Below are positions 17,903-27,000 of a DNA stretch of 64,000 nucleotides, in pieces. The position numbers and the translations under genes are program-made. The stretch is from NCBI GenBank assembly GCA_019310975.1, contig JAFDDH010000013.1:1-64000 (forward strand), given 5' to 3'. Within the stretch, counting starts at the first letter, position 1. Each line of letters begins with the position of its first letter. The notes below the pieces were generated by a model. It saw only the letters and a program-made list of their open reading frames with translations. It did not search any database and was not told where the DNA came from. Origin of the DNA: Deltaproteobacteria bacterium (GTDB lineage: Bacteria > Myxococcota_A > UBA9160 > UBA4427).

Positions 17903-18205
17903 ATGTCCGACCGAAAGCCCGGATCCAGTGACCTGCCCGCGCGCCGCCGACCGCCGTCCTTCAAGCCGAGAGGCACCATCGGCCTCCTCTACATCGTGGT
18001 CTTCTTCTTCCTCTTCTCGTTCCTGCAGGTGCTGCCCGACCTCATCGATCTGCTGAGCGAGATGCCACCGGGGCCGGCCCAGGAGGAGGCGGCGAAGCGG
18101 GCCGCAGAGCAGCAGGTGAACGTGCTCGTCTCAGTCGCGCTGGCGATCGGCGCCACGGCGCTGGGAGCGTGGCTGCGGATCCTGCCGGGGCTGCGCGAGG
18201 GCTGA
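17903..18205 (+). CDS. small two-helix membrane protein, 100 aa
   Basis: ATG 17903 gives a 100-aa protein: a basic, Pro-rich cytoplasmic N-terminus, a first membrane helix 'IGLLYIVVFFFLFSFLQVLPDLIDLL', a short charged loop, and a second helix 'VLVSVALAIGATALGAWLRILPG'. No family recognised. It is divergent from polA (75 bp) and its TGA abuts the acpP stop with no spacer, forming the palindrome tgatca. Confidence 0.6.
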   Translation: MSDRKPGSSDLPARRRPPSFKPRGTIGLLYIVVFFFLFSFLQVLPDLIDLLSEMPPGPAQEEAAKRAAEQQVNVLVSVALAIGATALGAWLRILPGLREG

Positions 18206-18448
18206 TCAGGCTGCGACGTGATTCTTGACGTACTTCTCGACGTCGCCCAGCGTGCGCATCGCCTCGGCATCTTCGTCGGGGATCTCGATGTCGAACGCCT
18301 CCTCGATCGCCATCACCAGCTCGACGACATCGAGAGAGTCGGCGCCCAGGTCCTCCAGGATGTTGGCATCGGCGTTCAGCTCGGCGGAATCCACCCCCAG
18401 CTGCTCGGAGACCAGCCCACGGATCTGCTCCACCAGAGAATCACTCAC
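18206..18448 (-). CDS. acpP: acyl carrier protein
   Basis: An 80-aa ACP, the usual length when started at GTG 18448 rather than the TTG of the track ORF. The phosphopantetheine attachment Ser38 sits in '[20 protein letters not shown]', with the acidic recognition helix II intact. It carries growing acyl chains in fatty-acid synthesis. It is unusual in lying alone: no fabD, fabG or fabF is next to it, so this may be a stand-alone or secondary ACP. It abuts the 100-aa membrane protein gene tail to tail. Confidence 0.93.
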   Translation of the reverse strand: MSDSLVEQIRGLVSEQLGVDSAELNADANILEDLGADSLDVVELVMAIEEAFDIEIPDEDAEAMRTLGDVEKYVKNHVAA

Positions 18449-18584
18449 AGCCTCGTTCCCCCCTCTCAAGGACCCTCTTTCGGGCCGACATCTCGACGCG
18501 CACCGATGATCGGCCGCGCTCGGGCACTATACCTGACCGGCGGTCATGCCAACATAGCGCGGCGCCCAGAAGCCCCCGATTGGA

Positions 18585-19316
18585 CTACTCGGGAGTATGC
18601 GAAACCGCCGATGGCCGCGCCCGATCCGGCGCCAGGAGCCGCGAGCCCGGCGCCGCCAGGCCCCTCAAGATGTAGTGGATCGCGTCATTGAAGACGCGGT
18701 CCAGCGGTAGACGCCGCAACGCGCGGCGCGTGCCGGTGGCCTCCGACTGGATCAGAGCATTGGCGGTGACCCAGAGAATGTTCGCCACTTCCCACGAGTC
18801 GCAAGCGGCCAGATCCCCCTGCTCGACGGCGCGCTGGAGTACCCCATCGAGGACACCCAGGCTCTTCTCCCAGAGCTGTGAAACCGCCTCCACGACGGGC
18901 GCCGGCAGCTCGCCGATCACGGCCTGGTTGTCGATGGCCCAGAAGATCTGGAAGTACTCGGGGTGGCGGATCCAATGCTCGTAGTAGAAGCGCGTGACGC
19001 CCTCGATCTGATCGATCGCCACACCCGGCCGATTGGCGGCTTCCTGCATGCGCCTGACGAAGACCTCGCCATTGTCGGCCAACACCGCCACATAGAGGTC
19101 GGCCTTGCTGTCGAAGTATCGGTAGAGCGTACCCTTGGCGACGCCGGCCTTCTCGGCGACCTCGTCGAGATTGGCCGACATGAAACCGTCGCGGAAGAAC
19201 ACGTCGCGGGCCGCATCCAGAATCTGCCTTCGAGACTGGGCCTTCCTCTCGGCGCGGCTGCCCTTGTCATCCATGTTGGCGGGTCGCTCCTCGGACTTCG
19301 TCGACTCGCGATCCAT
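18585..19316 (-). CDS. TetR/AcrR family transcriptional regulator
   Basis: A 243-aa regulator. The HTH is 'RRQILDAARDVFFRDGFMSANLDEVAEKAGVAKGTLYRYFDSKADL'. The C-terminal domain ('RHPEYFQIFWAIDNQAVIGELPAPVVEAV') resembles the fatty-acid/multidrug type with a TetR_C-like helical bundle. ATG 19316 has a GGGAGTG ribosome site; the ATG 14 codons later is an alternative. It sits between acpP and the cysK pair. Its target is unknown. Confidence 0.87.
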   Translation of the reverse strand: MDRESTKSEERPANMDDKGSRAERKAQSRRQILDAARDVFFRDGFMSANLDEVAEKAGVAKGTLYRYFDSKADLYVAVLADNGEVFVRRMQEAANRPGVAIDQIEGVTRFYYEHWIRHPEYFQIFWAIDNQAVIGELPAPVVEAVSQLWEKSLGVLDGVLQRAVEQGDLAACDSWEVANILWVTANALIQSEATGTRRALRRLPLDRVFNDAIHYILRGLAAPGSRLLAPDRARPSAVSHTPE

Positions 19317-19379
19317 GACTTCACTCCCGATCCATCGAATTTCCCGCTGGTTCCGGTGGCGCCAAGATCGTCGCCCCGA

Positions 19380-19949
19380 TCAGCCCACATCCGCAGCTGC
19401 ATGCCGGCGCGCCGTCTCGACGTATTTGAGCGTACGCTCGAGCTGCGTGCGGCGCTCGTCCTGATCCAATTCTCGCACCTCGCGGGCAGGAATGCCCACG
19501 GCGAGCATATGATCCCCGATCGCGGTCCCCGGTGTGACCACGGCACCCGCACCGATCAGGGCCCCCTCCCCCACCTCGGCGCCATCGAGCACGATGGCTC
19601 CGATCCCGATCAGCGCACCGTCGCCCACCCGGCAGCCGTGGACGACGGCTCGATGCCCCACCGACACCTCGTCGCCGATCCAGGTCGCAAAGCGGCCCCG
19701 CGTGACGTGGACCGTACACTGGTCCTGCAGGTTGGTGCGGGCGCCGATCCGGATCTGGTGGATGTCGCCGCGGATCACGCTGCCATACCAGATGCTCGAG
19801 TCGGCACCAATCTCGACGTCACCGATCACACACGCTCCGGGCGCCACCCAGGCGGTCGCGTGAACAATCGGCGAGCGCCCTTCGAAGGGTCGGATGATCG
19901 GCACCCCACTCAGATTCCCGCCCTCCGGCCGAGCCGCCCGCTCATTCAC
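19380..19949 (-). CDS. gamma-class carbonic anhydrase family protein (left-handed beta-helix)
   Basis: A 189-aa hexapeptide-repeat protein starting at GTG 19949, overlapping the cysK stop by 8 bp. It has the gamma-CA landmarks: 'WYGSVIRGD' (Arg60, Asp62), and candidate Zn ligands His81 in 'CTVHV', His99 in 'VGHRA' and His104 in 'VVHGC', then '[25 protein letters not shown]'. Expected activity is reversible CO2 hydration or, in related CaiE/PaaY-like proteins, a thioesterase role. It is translationally coupled to cysteine synthase, as often seen for serine acetyltransferase-like hexapeptide proteins, but it is not a CysE. Confidence 0.9.
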   Translation of the reverse strand: MNERAARPEGGNLSGVPIIRPFEGRSPIVHATAWVAPGACVIGDVEIGADSSIWYGSVIRGDIHQIRIGARTNLQDQCTVHVTRGRFATWIGDEVSVGHRAVVHGCRVGDGALIGIGAIVLDGAEVGEGALIGAGAVVTPGTAIGDHMLAVGIPAREVRELDQDERRTQLERTLKYVETARRHAAADVG

Positions 19950-20901
19950 CGATCTTGTCGCTGCCGTCGTACCTCAAGCCGTCCATCAGGATGGTCTGCA
20001 CGTAGCGCTCGCCGAAATCGCAGATCACCGTGACGATGAGCTTGCTCTCGTTGCCTTCGAGAGCCGCGTACTTGAGGGCGGCCGCGACGTTCGCCCCGGA
20101 CGAGATGCCGCACAGGATTCCCTCCTCACGCGCCAGCCGCAATGACGTCTCGACCGCCTCCTCGTTGGAGATCGTGATGATCCGATCGACCAGTTCCGTG
20201 TCCATCACGTCGGGCACGAAGCCCGCACCGATTCCCTGGATCTTATGCGGTCCGGGCGAGCCGCCCGAGAGCACCGGACTGTCGGCCGGCTCCACCGCCA
20301 CGGCCTCGAAGCTCGGCTTCTTCGATTTCATATAGCGGGTGACGCCCGTGATCGTACCGCCCGTCCCGACGCCTGCGACGATCGCATCCACCTCGCCATC
20401 CGTCGCCTCCCAGATCTCCTTTGCCGTGGTGTCGTAGTGGATCTGGGGATTCGAGGGGTTCTGGAACTGCTGCGGGATGTAGCAGTCGGGGATCTGCGCG
20501 GCCAGCTCGTTCACCTTGTCGATGGCGCCCGCCATGCCCTTCGCGCCCTCGGTCAACACGAGCTTTGCCCCGAAGGCGCGCATCGTGACACGACGCTCGG
20601 GACTCATGGTATCCGGCATGACGATCACGCAGTCGTAGCCCTTTACAGCCGCGATGAACGCCAGCGCAATGCCGGTGTTACCGCTCGTGGGCTCGAGGAT
20701 CGTGGTCTTCCCCGGCGTGATCAGACCTTCGCGCTCCGCGGTCTCGATCATGGCCAGGCCGATGCGGTCCTTGACACTACTGCACGGATTCTGGCTCTCG
20801 AGCTTGACGACGACACGGGCCGAGAGCCCCTTGGTCATTCGCGTGAGCTCGACGTGCGGCGTGTTGCCGACCAGGTCCGCCATGCTCTGATAGATGTTCA
20901 T
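19942..20901 (-). CDS. cysK: cysteine synthase A
   Basis: O-acetylserine (thiol)-lyase, PLP-dependent, last step of cysteine biosynthesis. The 319-aa protein starts at ATG 20901 after a GGGGAGGGGGAGC ribosome site. The PLP Lys44 lies in '[11 protein letters not shown]', the substrate loop is '[12 protein letters not shown]', the phosphate-binding glycine loop '[10 protein letters not shown]', and the C-terminal '[13 protein letters not shown]' carries the Ser that binds the PLP ring nitrogen. The gene is followed by the overlapping gamma-CA gene. No cysE is in the window. Confidence 0.95.
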   Translation of the reverse strand: MNIYQSMADLVGNTPHVELTRMTKGLSARVVVKLESQNPCSSVKDRIGLAMIETAEREGLITPGKTTILEPTSGNTGIALAFIAAVKGYDCVIVMPDTMSPERRVTMRAFGAKLVLTEGAKGMAGAIDKVNELAAQIPDCYIPQQFQNPSNPQIHYDTTAKEIWEATDGEVDAIVAGVGTGGTITGVTRYMKSKKPSFEAVAVEPADSPVLSGGSPGPHKIQGIGAGFVPDVMDTELVDRIITISNEEAVETSLRLAREEGILCGISSGANVAAALKYAALEGNESKLIVTVICDFGERYVQTILMDGLRYDGSDKIGE

Positions 20902-21030
20902 GGAAGCTCCCCCTCCCCTTTTCCTCTTACTTCTTGGATCGAACCTCGATCGATCTCCGTCCCCCGGACACCACGGTGAGTACATAGGGGCGACCGCCGG
21001 CCTCCAGCATACCCCTGGCTCCGAGCGGTT

Positions 21031-22062
21031 TCACGGGATCGGCTCGGGTTCGGAGTCCGCTCTGGCGCGCGCCTCGTCCAACTCGCCAAAGAGCTCCTCC
21101 AGCAGAACGGTCGCATAGCTGCCCGAACGCAGTACGAATGCCAGCACCAGATCGTCGGCGTCACGTGCCAGCGATACCTCTTCGACGGCTACGCGCAACG
21201 GCCTGCGCGCACCCTTCAGCTTGAGCCCACGCGGCAGACGCCACTCCTCGCTCGGCGGGATGCCGGCCTCCAGCATCACGCTCTCTTCGCGCGCCGCCGG
21301 TGCGGCGGCCGGGGCGCTCATCTTGGTGCCAAAAATCGGCCCGGTCGGGCTGATTTCGAAGCGAGCGGCCCGCTCGCCCTCCACGGCCGCGTCCTCGACC
21401 AGGAAGAGCCCACCCGAAGCCACCACCTGCGCGACGTCGCCCACCTCGACCGCGTCGATGCCGAGCGGACGCGCGGCGAGTACCCGATTGAAGACGTCGG
21501 CCTGTAGAGCCGAGAGCAGAAAGCGAGCGGCGCGGCGGTCACGGGGTCCGCGTCCGCCGAGCAGGATGTCGCGCGCATCGTCGGGGTTTCGCCCACCGCG
21601 GCCAAAGCGCTGCACACCATAGCGGTTGGGCATCCCGATTCGCGCGATTCCATCGAGACAAGAGCGTGCCGCCGCCTCGGCCTCGCGGTCGACACCGCGC
21701 ACGCGGATCTCGAAGCGGTTGCCGCGCAGGTGTCCGGTGCGGAGCTTGTGGCGGTGCGGGATCGCACGCAGGATGCGCACACCCTGGAGCTCCACCGTGC
21801 TCAGCGCCTCGGCTTCGACACCAGGCAACGAGTACCATTGCCGCGTGACGGCCACGCGATCCTTGCGACCCGCGTAGCCAATGTCGCGTGCGCGTACGCC
21901 GAGCGCACGCGCCAGCAACCGCGCCACCTCGTCACTCGTACGCAGTCGCTTCTCGACCTCGACGAATAGATGATCGCCCTCGCCCGCTGGCTCGTAGAGC
22001 GGGATCTCCTCGACCCGGAAGTCCTCGGGTGCCTGGCGGATGCGCGGTCGCGCTTCGTCCAC
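21031..22062 (-). CDS. truD: tRNA pseudouridine(13) synthase TruD
   Basis: A 343-aa TruD that modifies U13 of tRNA. The catalytic motif is 'GYAGRKDRVAVTRQW' (Asp in KDR), preceded by 'FRVEEIPLYEPAGEGDHLFVEVEK' and followed by 'NRFEIRVRGV' and 'NRYGVQRFG'. The TRUD insertion domain is compact. The GTG at 22062 begins 6 bp after the rnhB stop, with GAGAGGATG upstream. It is the last gene of the usp-lpxD-rnhB-truD run. Confidence 0.95.
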   Translation of the reverse strand: MDEARPRIRQAPEDFRVEEIPLYEPAGEGDHLFVEVEKRLRTSDEVARLLARALGVRARDIGYAGRKDRVAVTRQWYSLPGVEAEALSTVELQGVRILRAIPHRHKLRTGHLRGNRFEIRVRGVDREAEAAARSCLDGIARIGMPNRYGVQRFGRGGRNPDDARDILLGGRGPRDRRAARFLLSALQADVFNRVLAARPLGIDAVEVGDVAQVVASGGLFLVEDAAVEGERAARFEISPTGPIFGTKMSAPAAAPAAREESVMLEAGIPPSEEWRLPRGLKLKGARRPLRVAVEEVSLARDADDLVLAFVLRSGSYATVLLEELFGELDEARARADSEPEPIP

Positions 22063-22068
22063 GCCGAC

Positions 22069-22893
22069 TCATCCTCTCGCCACTGCCGCCACCGGAGCAA
22101 ACGAACGCCGATGCACGGGGGTGGCGCCGAGGCGCCGCAGCGCGTCCATATGCTCCGCGGTTCCGTAACCAACATGACGCGCGAAGCCGTAGCCCGGGTG
22201 CAGCGCGTCGAGGCTTCGCATCAGCGCATCGCGGTGCTCCTTGGCGACGATCGAAGCCGCCGCGATCGAGCCATCGATGGCATCGCCGTGAATCAGCGCA
22301 GTCTGTGGTACCGAGACGCCTGGAACGGTACGGGCGTCCACCAGGAGATGATCGAGGGAAAGACACCTGGAGACCTGGGTGACGGCACGTCGCATGGCCT
22401 CCAGACTGGCGCGCAGAATATTCAGTCGATCGATCTCGGCGGCCGGAACCTCGCCAATCCCGATCGCCAGCGCCTGCTCGCGGATCGCGGTGCAGAGCCG
22501 CTCTCGGGCCGGGCGCGAGAGCTTCTTCGAATCGTCAAGCCCCGGCAGATCGACGCGCTCGGGCAGGACGACGGCGGCAGCCACGACCGGACCCGCCAAC
22601 GGACCGACCCCGACCTCGTCGATCCCCGCCACGTGATGCGCGCCGCTGGCAAAGAGAGCAGCGCGCCGCTCGAAGAGCGCCGCCAAGCGCGCGCACTCGT
22701 GGCGGCGCGCGGCCAGCCGGCGCGCCATGCGCTCGCCGAGCAGGCGCGCGCCCGAGCGTGGATCCGCAGCCAGGCGCGCGCAATAGGCCTCGATGGTCGC
22801 CTCATCGTCGACGGCCTCGATTCTGCGCCGCAACTCCGCGATCGAGAGCCGAGCGGGGTCAGCGAGGCGGTCCGCAACCGGGCCGGGACTCAT
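22069..22893 (-). CDS. rnhB: ribonuclease HII with N-terminal extension
   Basis: Removes ribonucleotides and RNA primers from DNA. The 274-aa protein has the catalytic acidic residues in 'GIDEVGVGPLAGPV', 'LLVDAR' and 'GDAIDGSIAAASIVAKEHRD'. The GRG junction-recognition motif reads GVG here. An extra helical N-terminal segment of about 85 residues ('LSIAELRRRIEAVDDEATIEAYC...') is longer than in most RNase HII. It overlaps lpxD by 4 bp (ATGA), so translation is coupled. Confidence 0.94.
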   Translation of the reverse strand: MSPGPVADRLADPARLSIAELRRRIEAVDDEATIEAYCARLAADPRSGARLLGERMARRLAARRHECARLAALFERRAALFASGAHHVAGIDEVGVGPLAGPVVAAAVVLPERVDLPGLDDSKKLSRPARERLCTAIREQALAIGIGEVPAAEIDRLNILRASLEAMRRAVTQVSRCLSLDHLLVDARTVPGVSVPQTALIHGDAIDGSIAAASIVAKEHRDALMRSLDALHPGYGFARHVGYGTAEHMDALRRLGATPVHRRSFAPVAAVARG

Positions 22894-23966
22894 TCGCCCG
22901 CCGGGCCTCCGTCATCACCCTGGTCACGCGAGCCGCCACGCAGCCCGAGCTCGCGCTCCACCGCACGCAGGCGACGAAGCGCATCGGGCAGTCGCGAGAG
23001 CGCCGCCATTGCCTTGTGCCAGCGCCGCTCGGGCCACGCCGGCGAGCCGAAAACGCGAGCACCGGGCGCGACGTCACGGTGCAACCCCGAGCGTGCGCCG
23101 ACGAAGGCGCCGTCGCCGATCGCCAGGTGCCCGGCGGATCCAGTCCGCGCCATCAACACGGCGCCCCGCCCCACCTTCGTGCTGCCCGAGAGCCCGGATT
23201 GGGCCACCACGATGGCATTCTCGCCCAGCTCGCAGTTGTGGGCGATCTGGACGAGATTGTCGATCTTCGCGCCGCGACGGATTCGCGTCTCGTCGAGGGT
23301 GGCACGGTCGACGGTCGCATTGGCGCCGATCTCCACGTCATCCTCGACGATGACCCGCCCGACGTGCGGCACCCGCCTCAGCTCGCCCACCTCGTCGGCG
23401 ATATAGCCGAAGCCGTCGCCGCCGAGCACACAGCCAGGCTGTAGTACCACGCGATCCCCGATGCGCGTTCCCTCGCGGAGCACGACGCCGGCGTGGATCA
23501 CGCAGTCCTGACCTATGTGCACGTCCGGATAGACGACGACGTGCGGATGCAGGATGCTGCGCGCACCGACCCGCGAGCCGCTCTGCACGACGACACCCGC
23601 ACCCAATGAAGCGCTCGCATCGACGCGCGCATCCGCGGCGACATGCGCGGAGGGATCGGGACCGGGCAGTGGCCGCGAAGGCGGCGCCAGACGCTCGACG
23701 ACGCGTGCGAAGTCCAGCGCGGGATGCGGTGAGCGGATCGCCGAGCAGGCACCGGGGTCGACGTCATCGGGCAGGATCAGGGCGCTGGCGCGGGTGCGCT
23801 GGACCAGGCTGGAGTAGCTCGGCGAACGCACGAAGGCGATGTCACCAGGACGTGCGCTCTCGAGCGCGGCGACGCCGGATACGAGCAAGTGCGGGTCACC
23901 CTCGACCTTGCGCCCGAGCGCGGCGGCGATGTCTGCCAGCTCGACCGGAAGAGCGGTGGCGGTCAC
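22890..23966 (-). CDS. lpxD: UDP-3-O-acylglucosamine N-acyltransferase
   Basis: Third step of lipid A synthesis, N-acylation of UDP-3-O-acylglucosamine by acyl-ACP. The 358-aa protein has the N-terminal uridine-binding domain ('VSGVAALESARPGDIAFV'), a left-handed beta-helix of hexapeptide repeats, 'GGDGFGY' and the catalytic His243 in 'QIAHNCELGEN'. The C-terminal helix extension binds acyl-ACP. Unusually it is not beside bamA, fabZ or lpxA but between usp and rnhB. The start is a GTG 2 bp after the usp stop. Confidence 0.96.
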   Translation of the reverse strand: MTATALPVELADIAAALGRKVEGDPHLLVSGVAALESARPGDIAFVRSPSYSSLVQRTRASALILPDDVDPGACSAIRSPHPALDFARVVERLAPPSRPLPGPDPSAHVAADARVDASASLGAGVVVQSGSRVGARSILHPHVVVYPDVHIGQDCVIHAGVVLREGTRIGDRVVLQPGCVLGGDGFGYIADEVGELRRVPHVGRVIVEDDVEIGANATVDRATLDETRIRRGAKIDNLVQIAHNCELGENAIVVAQSGLSGSTKVGRGAVLMARTGSAGHLAIGDGAFVGARSGLHRDVAPGARVFGSPAWPERRWHKAMAALSRLPDALRRLRAVERELGLRGGSRDQGDDGGPAGE

Positions 23967-23968
23967 TT

Positions 23969-24790
23969 TCAGCGCGCGAGCAGGACGGACACCGGCGAGG
24001 TGCGCGCGACCTGGGCCGCATTGCTGCCGAGGAAGTAGTCCGTGATCCGATTGCGACCGAATGCGCCCATGACGATCAAGCCAGCGCGCACCTCGCGAGC
24101 CGTATCGACGATCTTCACATCGGGGCGGCCGAGTGTGGACGAGGTCTCTCGCAGCGGCTGGCTCATCCCGCCCAGCAACTGACGCACCTCCTCGAAGCGG
24201 GCCACTGCGCGGCCCTTGTCCTTGGAGTCGACGAAGACGTGCACCGGCTCGTTCACTCCGTTGGCGAGATCCACCGCCAGCTGTGCCGCGATGCGCGAAC
24301 CCGGCGATCCGTCGAAGCCCAACACGATGGGGCCGGCCAAGGGCGCGCCGGACGGAACGACGAGGGTCGATTTGCCGGTCTTGCGGATCACACTGTCGGT
24401 GGTCGATCCGATCAGCGTGCCCTTGCGATCGGCGGGACGACCGTCGCGACCGATCACCAGCAGGTCGACGTCCTGAGCCCGCTCGACGATGCGATCGTCG
24501 GCGCCACCCTGCGCGACCTCGCAGATCGCCTCGAGCCCCTCGCTGCGCGCCTGCGCGGCGAAGCGCTGCGACAAGCCATCGGCCCGCGCGCGCCAGTAGG
24601 CGGCCACCTCGGCCTCGGGGAAGGCGGGCAGCGACAAGCCGGCGTCGCCCGGCGCCCGGACGTTGCGGTCCTCCACGACGGTGATGCCGGACAAGCGCAC
24701 GCGCAGTCGCGCCGCCAAGGAGATACCGGTGCGCTCCGCGGCGCCGCCATCATCCGAACCATCTGTTGCAACCAGGATCGTCTCGATCAT
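23969..24790 (-). CDS. tandem-domain universal stress protein
   Basis: A 273-aa protein with two Usp domains (about 1-140 and 145-273). ATG 24790 has a GAGGAGCGAG ribosome site. The second domain carries an ATP-binding-like 'MGAFGRNRITDYFLGSNAAQVAR' (G-x2-G-x9-G-S pattern); the first has 'IGSTTDSVIRKTGKSTLVV'. The protein starts the operon usp-lpxD-rnhB-truD. Role: stress survival, mechanism unknown. Confidence 0.9.
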   Translation of the reverse strand: MIETILVATDGSDDGGAAERTGISLAARLRVRLSGITVVEDRNVRAPGDAGLSLPAFPEAEVAAYWRARADGLSQRFAAQARSEGLEAICEVAQGGADDRIVERAQDVDLLVIGRDGRPADRKGTLIGSTTDSVIRKTGKSTLVVPSGAPLAGPIVLGFDGSPGSRIAAQLAVDLANGVNEPVHVFVDSKDKGRAVARFEEVRQLLGGMSQPLRETSSTLGRPDVKIVDTAREVRAGLIVMGAFGRNRITDYFLGSNAAQVARTSPVSVLLAR

Positions 24791-25023
24791 CTCGCTCCTC
24801 ACGATCGCGCGGGGCGCTCGCCCCGTCGGGCCTCCCCGCAAGAACGGAGCACCTGCGGGACGATATTCGCGGTCGGCCGGGCTCCCCCGGGCGGCAACGC
24901 CCAGCGTGACTCAGCCATGCGCTAGGTTACGATACCCCGGAGGGAGCTGCAATTCACCCGGTGGCCCCAGTCCGGGGCCCCGGGCGGGCGCGTGATATCC
25001 TGTGCGACCGGCACGGAGGCTCG

Positions 25024-25458
25024 ATGGCAGAGCGGCGGGATCCGAAGCAGAGCGACGCGAGCGGGCAGCGCCCCGCCGACGACGCTTCCGACACCCTTGG
25101 GCCCCTGCCCGAGATGATCCGCCGCGCCGCCGCCCTCGGGCTCTCGGGCTTCTTCATGACCGAGACCGCCCTACGCAAGGCGCTGGGCGATACGGTGCCG
25201 CAGGAATGGATCGACTTCGCAGCCGACCAGGGCGATCGCTACCGGAAGGATCTGCTCGACCGACTCGGCGACGAGATGGCGCGCATGATTCAGAACATGG
25301 ACATCATCGAGCTGGTCGACCAGGTGATGGCGGGCCGAACCCTCGAGATCAACGCCAAGATCCGGCTCGGCGAGCGCTCGACCGACGACGCCAAAGACGC
25401 CAAAGACGCCAAAGACGCCACCCATCACCCGATGGAAATCCGCATCAAGTCGGGCTGA
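25024..25458 (+). CDS. hypothetical helical protein, 144 aa
   Basis: ATG 25024 has a GGAGGCTCG ribosome site. The product is acidic at the N-terminus, then two long amphipathic helices ('PEMIRRAAALGLSGFFMTETALRKAL', 'DRYRKDLLDRLGDEMARMIQNMDIIELVDQVM'), then a (DAK)n linker from a 9-bp repeat and a short basic tail. The helical part is vaguely phasin-like, but no family is claimed. It precedes the UbiB-like kinase by 90 bp on the same strand and may be in the same transcript. Confidence 0.65.
   Translation: MAERRDPKQSDASGQRPADDASDTLGPLPEMIRRAAALGLSGFFMTETALRKALGDTVPQEWIDFAADQGDRYRKDLLDRLGDEMARMIQNMDIIELVDQVMAGRTLEINAKIRLGERSTDDAKDAKDAKDATHHPMEIRIKSG
25387..25419. repeat. 9-bp tandem repeat (gacgccaaa), 3.7 units
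   Basis: Three exact copies of gacgccaaa and a partial fourth, encoding Asp-Ala-Lys repeats near the C-terminus of the 144-aa protein. The period is three codons, so the frame is kept. Confidence 0.9.
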
Positions 25459-25548
25459 CGTTGCGCCCGGCAGAGTACCCGGGTGCGAGGTCGTGGGCCT
25501 GCCCGGCCGACCGACGGGGCGTCTGTTAGCCTCGGACGAGGGGCGGGA

Positions 25549-26922
25549 ATGGCTCAGAGAGGCAGGTTGTCTGCGAGTGAGCGGCTCTTTCGGGCGCGCC
25601 GGATCAGCGTGACCTTCGGGCGCATCTATCTGGGCATCAAGACCAACCAGTGGATCGCCCGCCGACTGGCGCCACGGGATATGAAGCGCCGCTGGTCGCG
25701 CTTCAACCGGCAGTCCGCCTGGTCGATCTACGACACCGCAATCGATCTGCGCGGCATGATCCTGAAGGGCTGCCAATTCGTCGGATCGCGCGCCGACGTG
25801 ATGCCCCCCGAGTACGTCGACGTGCTCTCTCAGCTCCAGGACCGCGTACCGGCGCATCCCATCGAGGTGGTGCGCGAGCTGGTGGAGGACGAGCTGGACG
25901 CGCCGCTCGAGCGTCTCTTCGAGAGCTTCTCCGAGGAGCCGATCGCGGCGGCCTCCCTGGCCCAGGTCCACGATGCGACGCTGCCGGGTGGCCGCCGCGT
26001 GGCCGTGAAGGTGCAGTACCCCGAGATTGCTGGCCTGGTGCGCTCGGATCTCGCCAACCTCAAGGCGCTCTTTCGTGCTGTGGGCTTCGTGGAGCGCGAC
26101 TTCGACCTGATGCCGCTGATCACGGAACTCGGCGAGCACGTACCGCGCGAGCTCGACTTCATCCATGAGGGTCGCAACTCCGAAGCCGTCGCGAAGTTCT
26201 TCGAGGGTCGTGACGACATCCACGTGCCCAGCGTCCACTGGGACTACACGACGGCGCGCGTGCTGGTCACCGACTACGTGGACGGCATCAAGATCAGCGA
26301 TCGTGATGCCCTCAGCGCCGCAGGCGTCGATCGCGCGGCCGTGATGCAGACACTGGTGGAGGCCTACTGCGAGCAGATCCTCGTACACGGTCTCTTCCAC
26401 GCTGACCCACACCCGGGCAATCTGATGGTGCTACCCCCCGAGCAGGAGGATGGGGCGCCGCGCCTGGTCTTCATCGACTTCGGACTGACCAAGCAGCTAC
26501 CGCCCGCCTTCCGTGAGACGGTGCTGCACTTCGCGGCGGCGCTCCTGCAGGGCGATCCGGCGCGCATGGCGCAGGCCCTCGTCGATTTGGGCTTCGAGAC
26601 CCGGGAAGATCCCGAGGAGGCGCTGCTCAGCATCTCCACACTGCTGCTCGAGGTCGCCAAGCGCCTGCGCCACCAGACCTGGGTCGACCCGGCGGTCGTG
26701 CGCGAGGCCGGCGAAGAGCTGCCGAAGCTGATCCGCGAGAACCCGATCGTGCGCATGCCGGGACACGTGGTGTTGCTCGGTCGCGTCATCGCACTGCTCT
26801 CGGGGCTCGGTCACACCCTCGGTGTACGCATCGACATGCTGCGAACCATCCTCCCCTACGCGATGGGACAGCGGCCGGCGCCCCCCATCTCGAAGCCGGC
26901 CCGCACCGCGGAGCGAGATTGA
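25549..26922 (+). CDS. UbiB/ABC1 family atypical kinase
   Basis: A 457-aa ABC1-type kinase-like ATPase. ATG 25549 has GAGGGGCGGGA upstream. Family features: the N-terminal signature reads 'ILKGCQFVGSRADVMP', where KxGQ is altered to KGCQ; the Ala-rich loop 'AAASLAQVHDA'; catalytic Lys in 'AVKVQYP'; 'FHADPHPGN'; and the metal motif 'FIDFG'. UbiB homologues support quinone biosynthesis or isoprenoid-lipid handling at the membrane. No C-terminal membrane helices are obvious. The stop codon lies inside the first unit of a 17-bp tandem repeat leading to the LLM gene. Confidence 0.9.
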   Translation: MAQRGRLSASERLFRARRISVTFGRIYLGIKTNQWIARRLAPRDMKRRWSRFNRQSAWSIYDTAIDLRGMILKGCQFVGSRADVMPPEYVDVLSQLQDRVPAHPIEVVRELVEDELDAPLERLFESFSEEPIAAASLAQVHDATLPGGRRVAVKVQYPEIAGLVRSDLANLKALFRAVGFVERDFDLMPLITELGEHVPRELDFIHEGRNSEAVAKFFEGRDDIHVPSVHWDYTTARVLVTDYVDGIKISDRDALSAAGVDRAAVMQTLVEAYCEQILVHGLFHADPHPGNLMVLPPEQEDGAPRLVFIDFGLTKQLPPAFRETVLHFAAALLQGDPARMAQALVDLGFETREDPEEALLSISTLLLEVAKRLRHQTWVDPAVVREAGEELPKLIRENPIVRMPGHVVLLGRVIALLSGLGHTLGVRIDMLRTILPYAMGQRPAPPISKPARTAERD

Positions 26923-27000
26923 AGGCGGAGCGAGATTGAAGGCGGAGCGAGATTGAGGGCGGAGCGAGATTGAAAGGGGAGCGAGATTGAAAGGGGAGCG
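26908..27000. repeat. 17-bp tandem repeat linking ubiB-like and LLM genes
   Basis: Five full units of g(c/g)ggagcgagattga(a/g)(g/a) plus 8 bp of a sixth. Every unit contains a Shine-Dalgarno-like GGAG and the overlapping ATTGA, which offers a TTG start and a TGA stop. The UbiB-like ORF ends at the TGA of unit 1; the LLM ORF is taken to start at the TTG of unit 5. Since 17 is not divisible by 3, each unit shifts frame by two. The last two units differ (ggggagcg..aaa), so the array has begun to diverge. Confidence 0.92.

Noticed and set aside
26908-27000. CRISPR-like array
   Set aside because: Units are directly abutting 17-mers without spacers and no cas genes are in the window.
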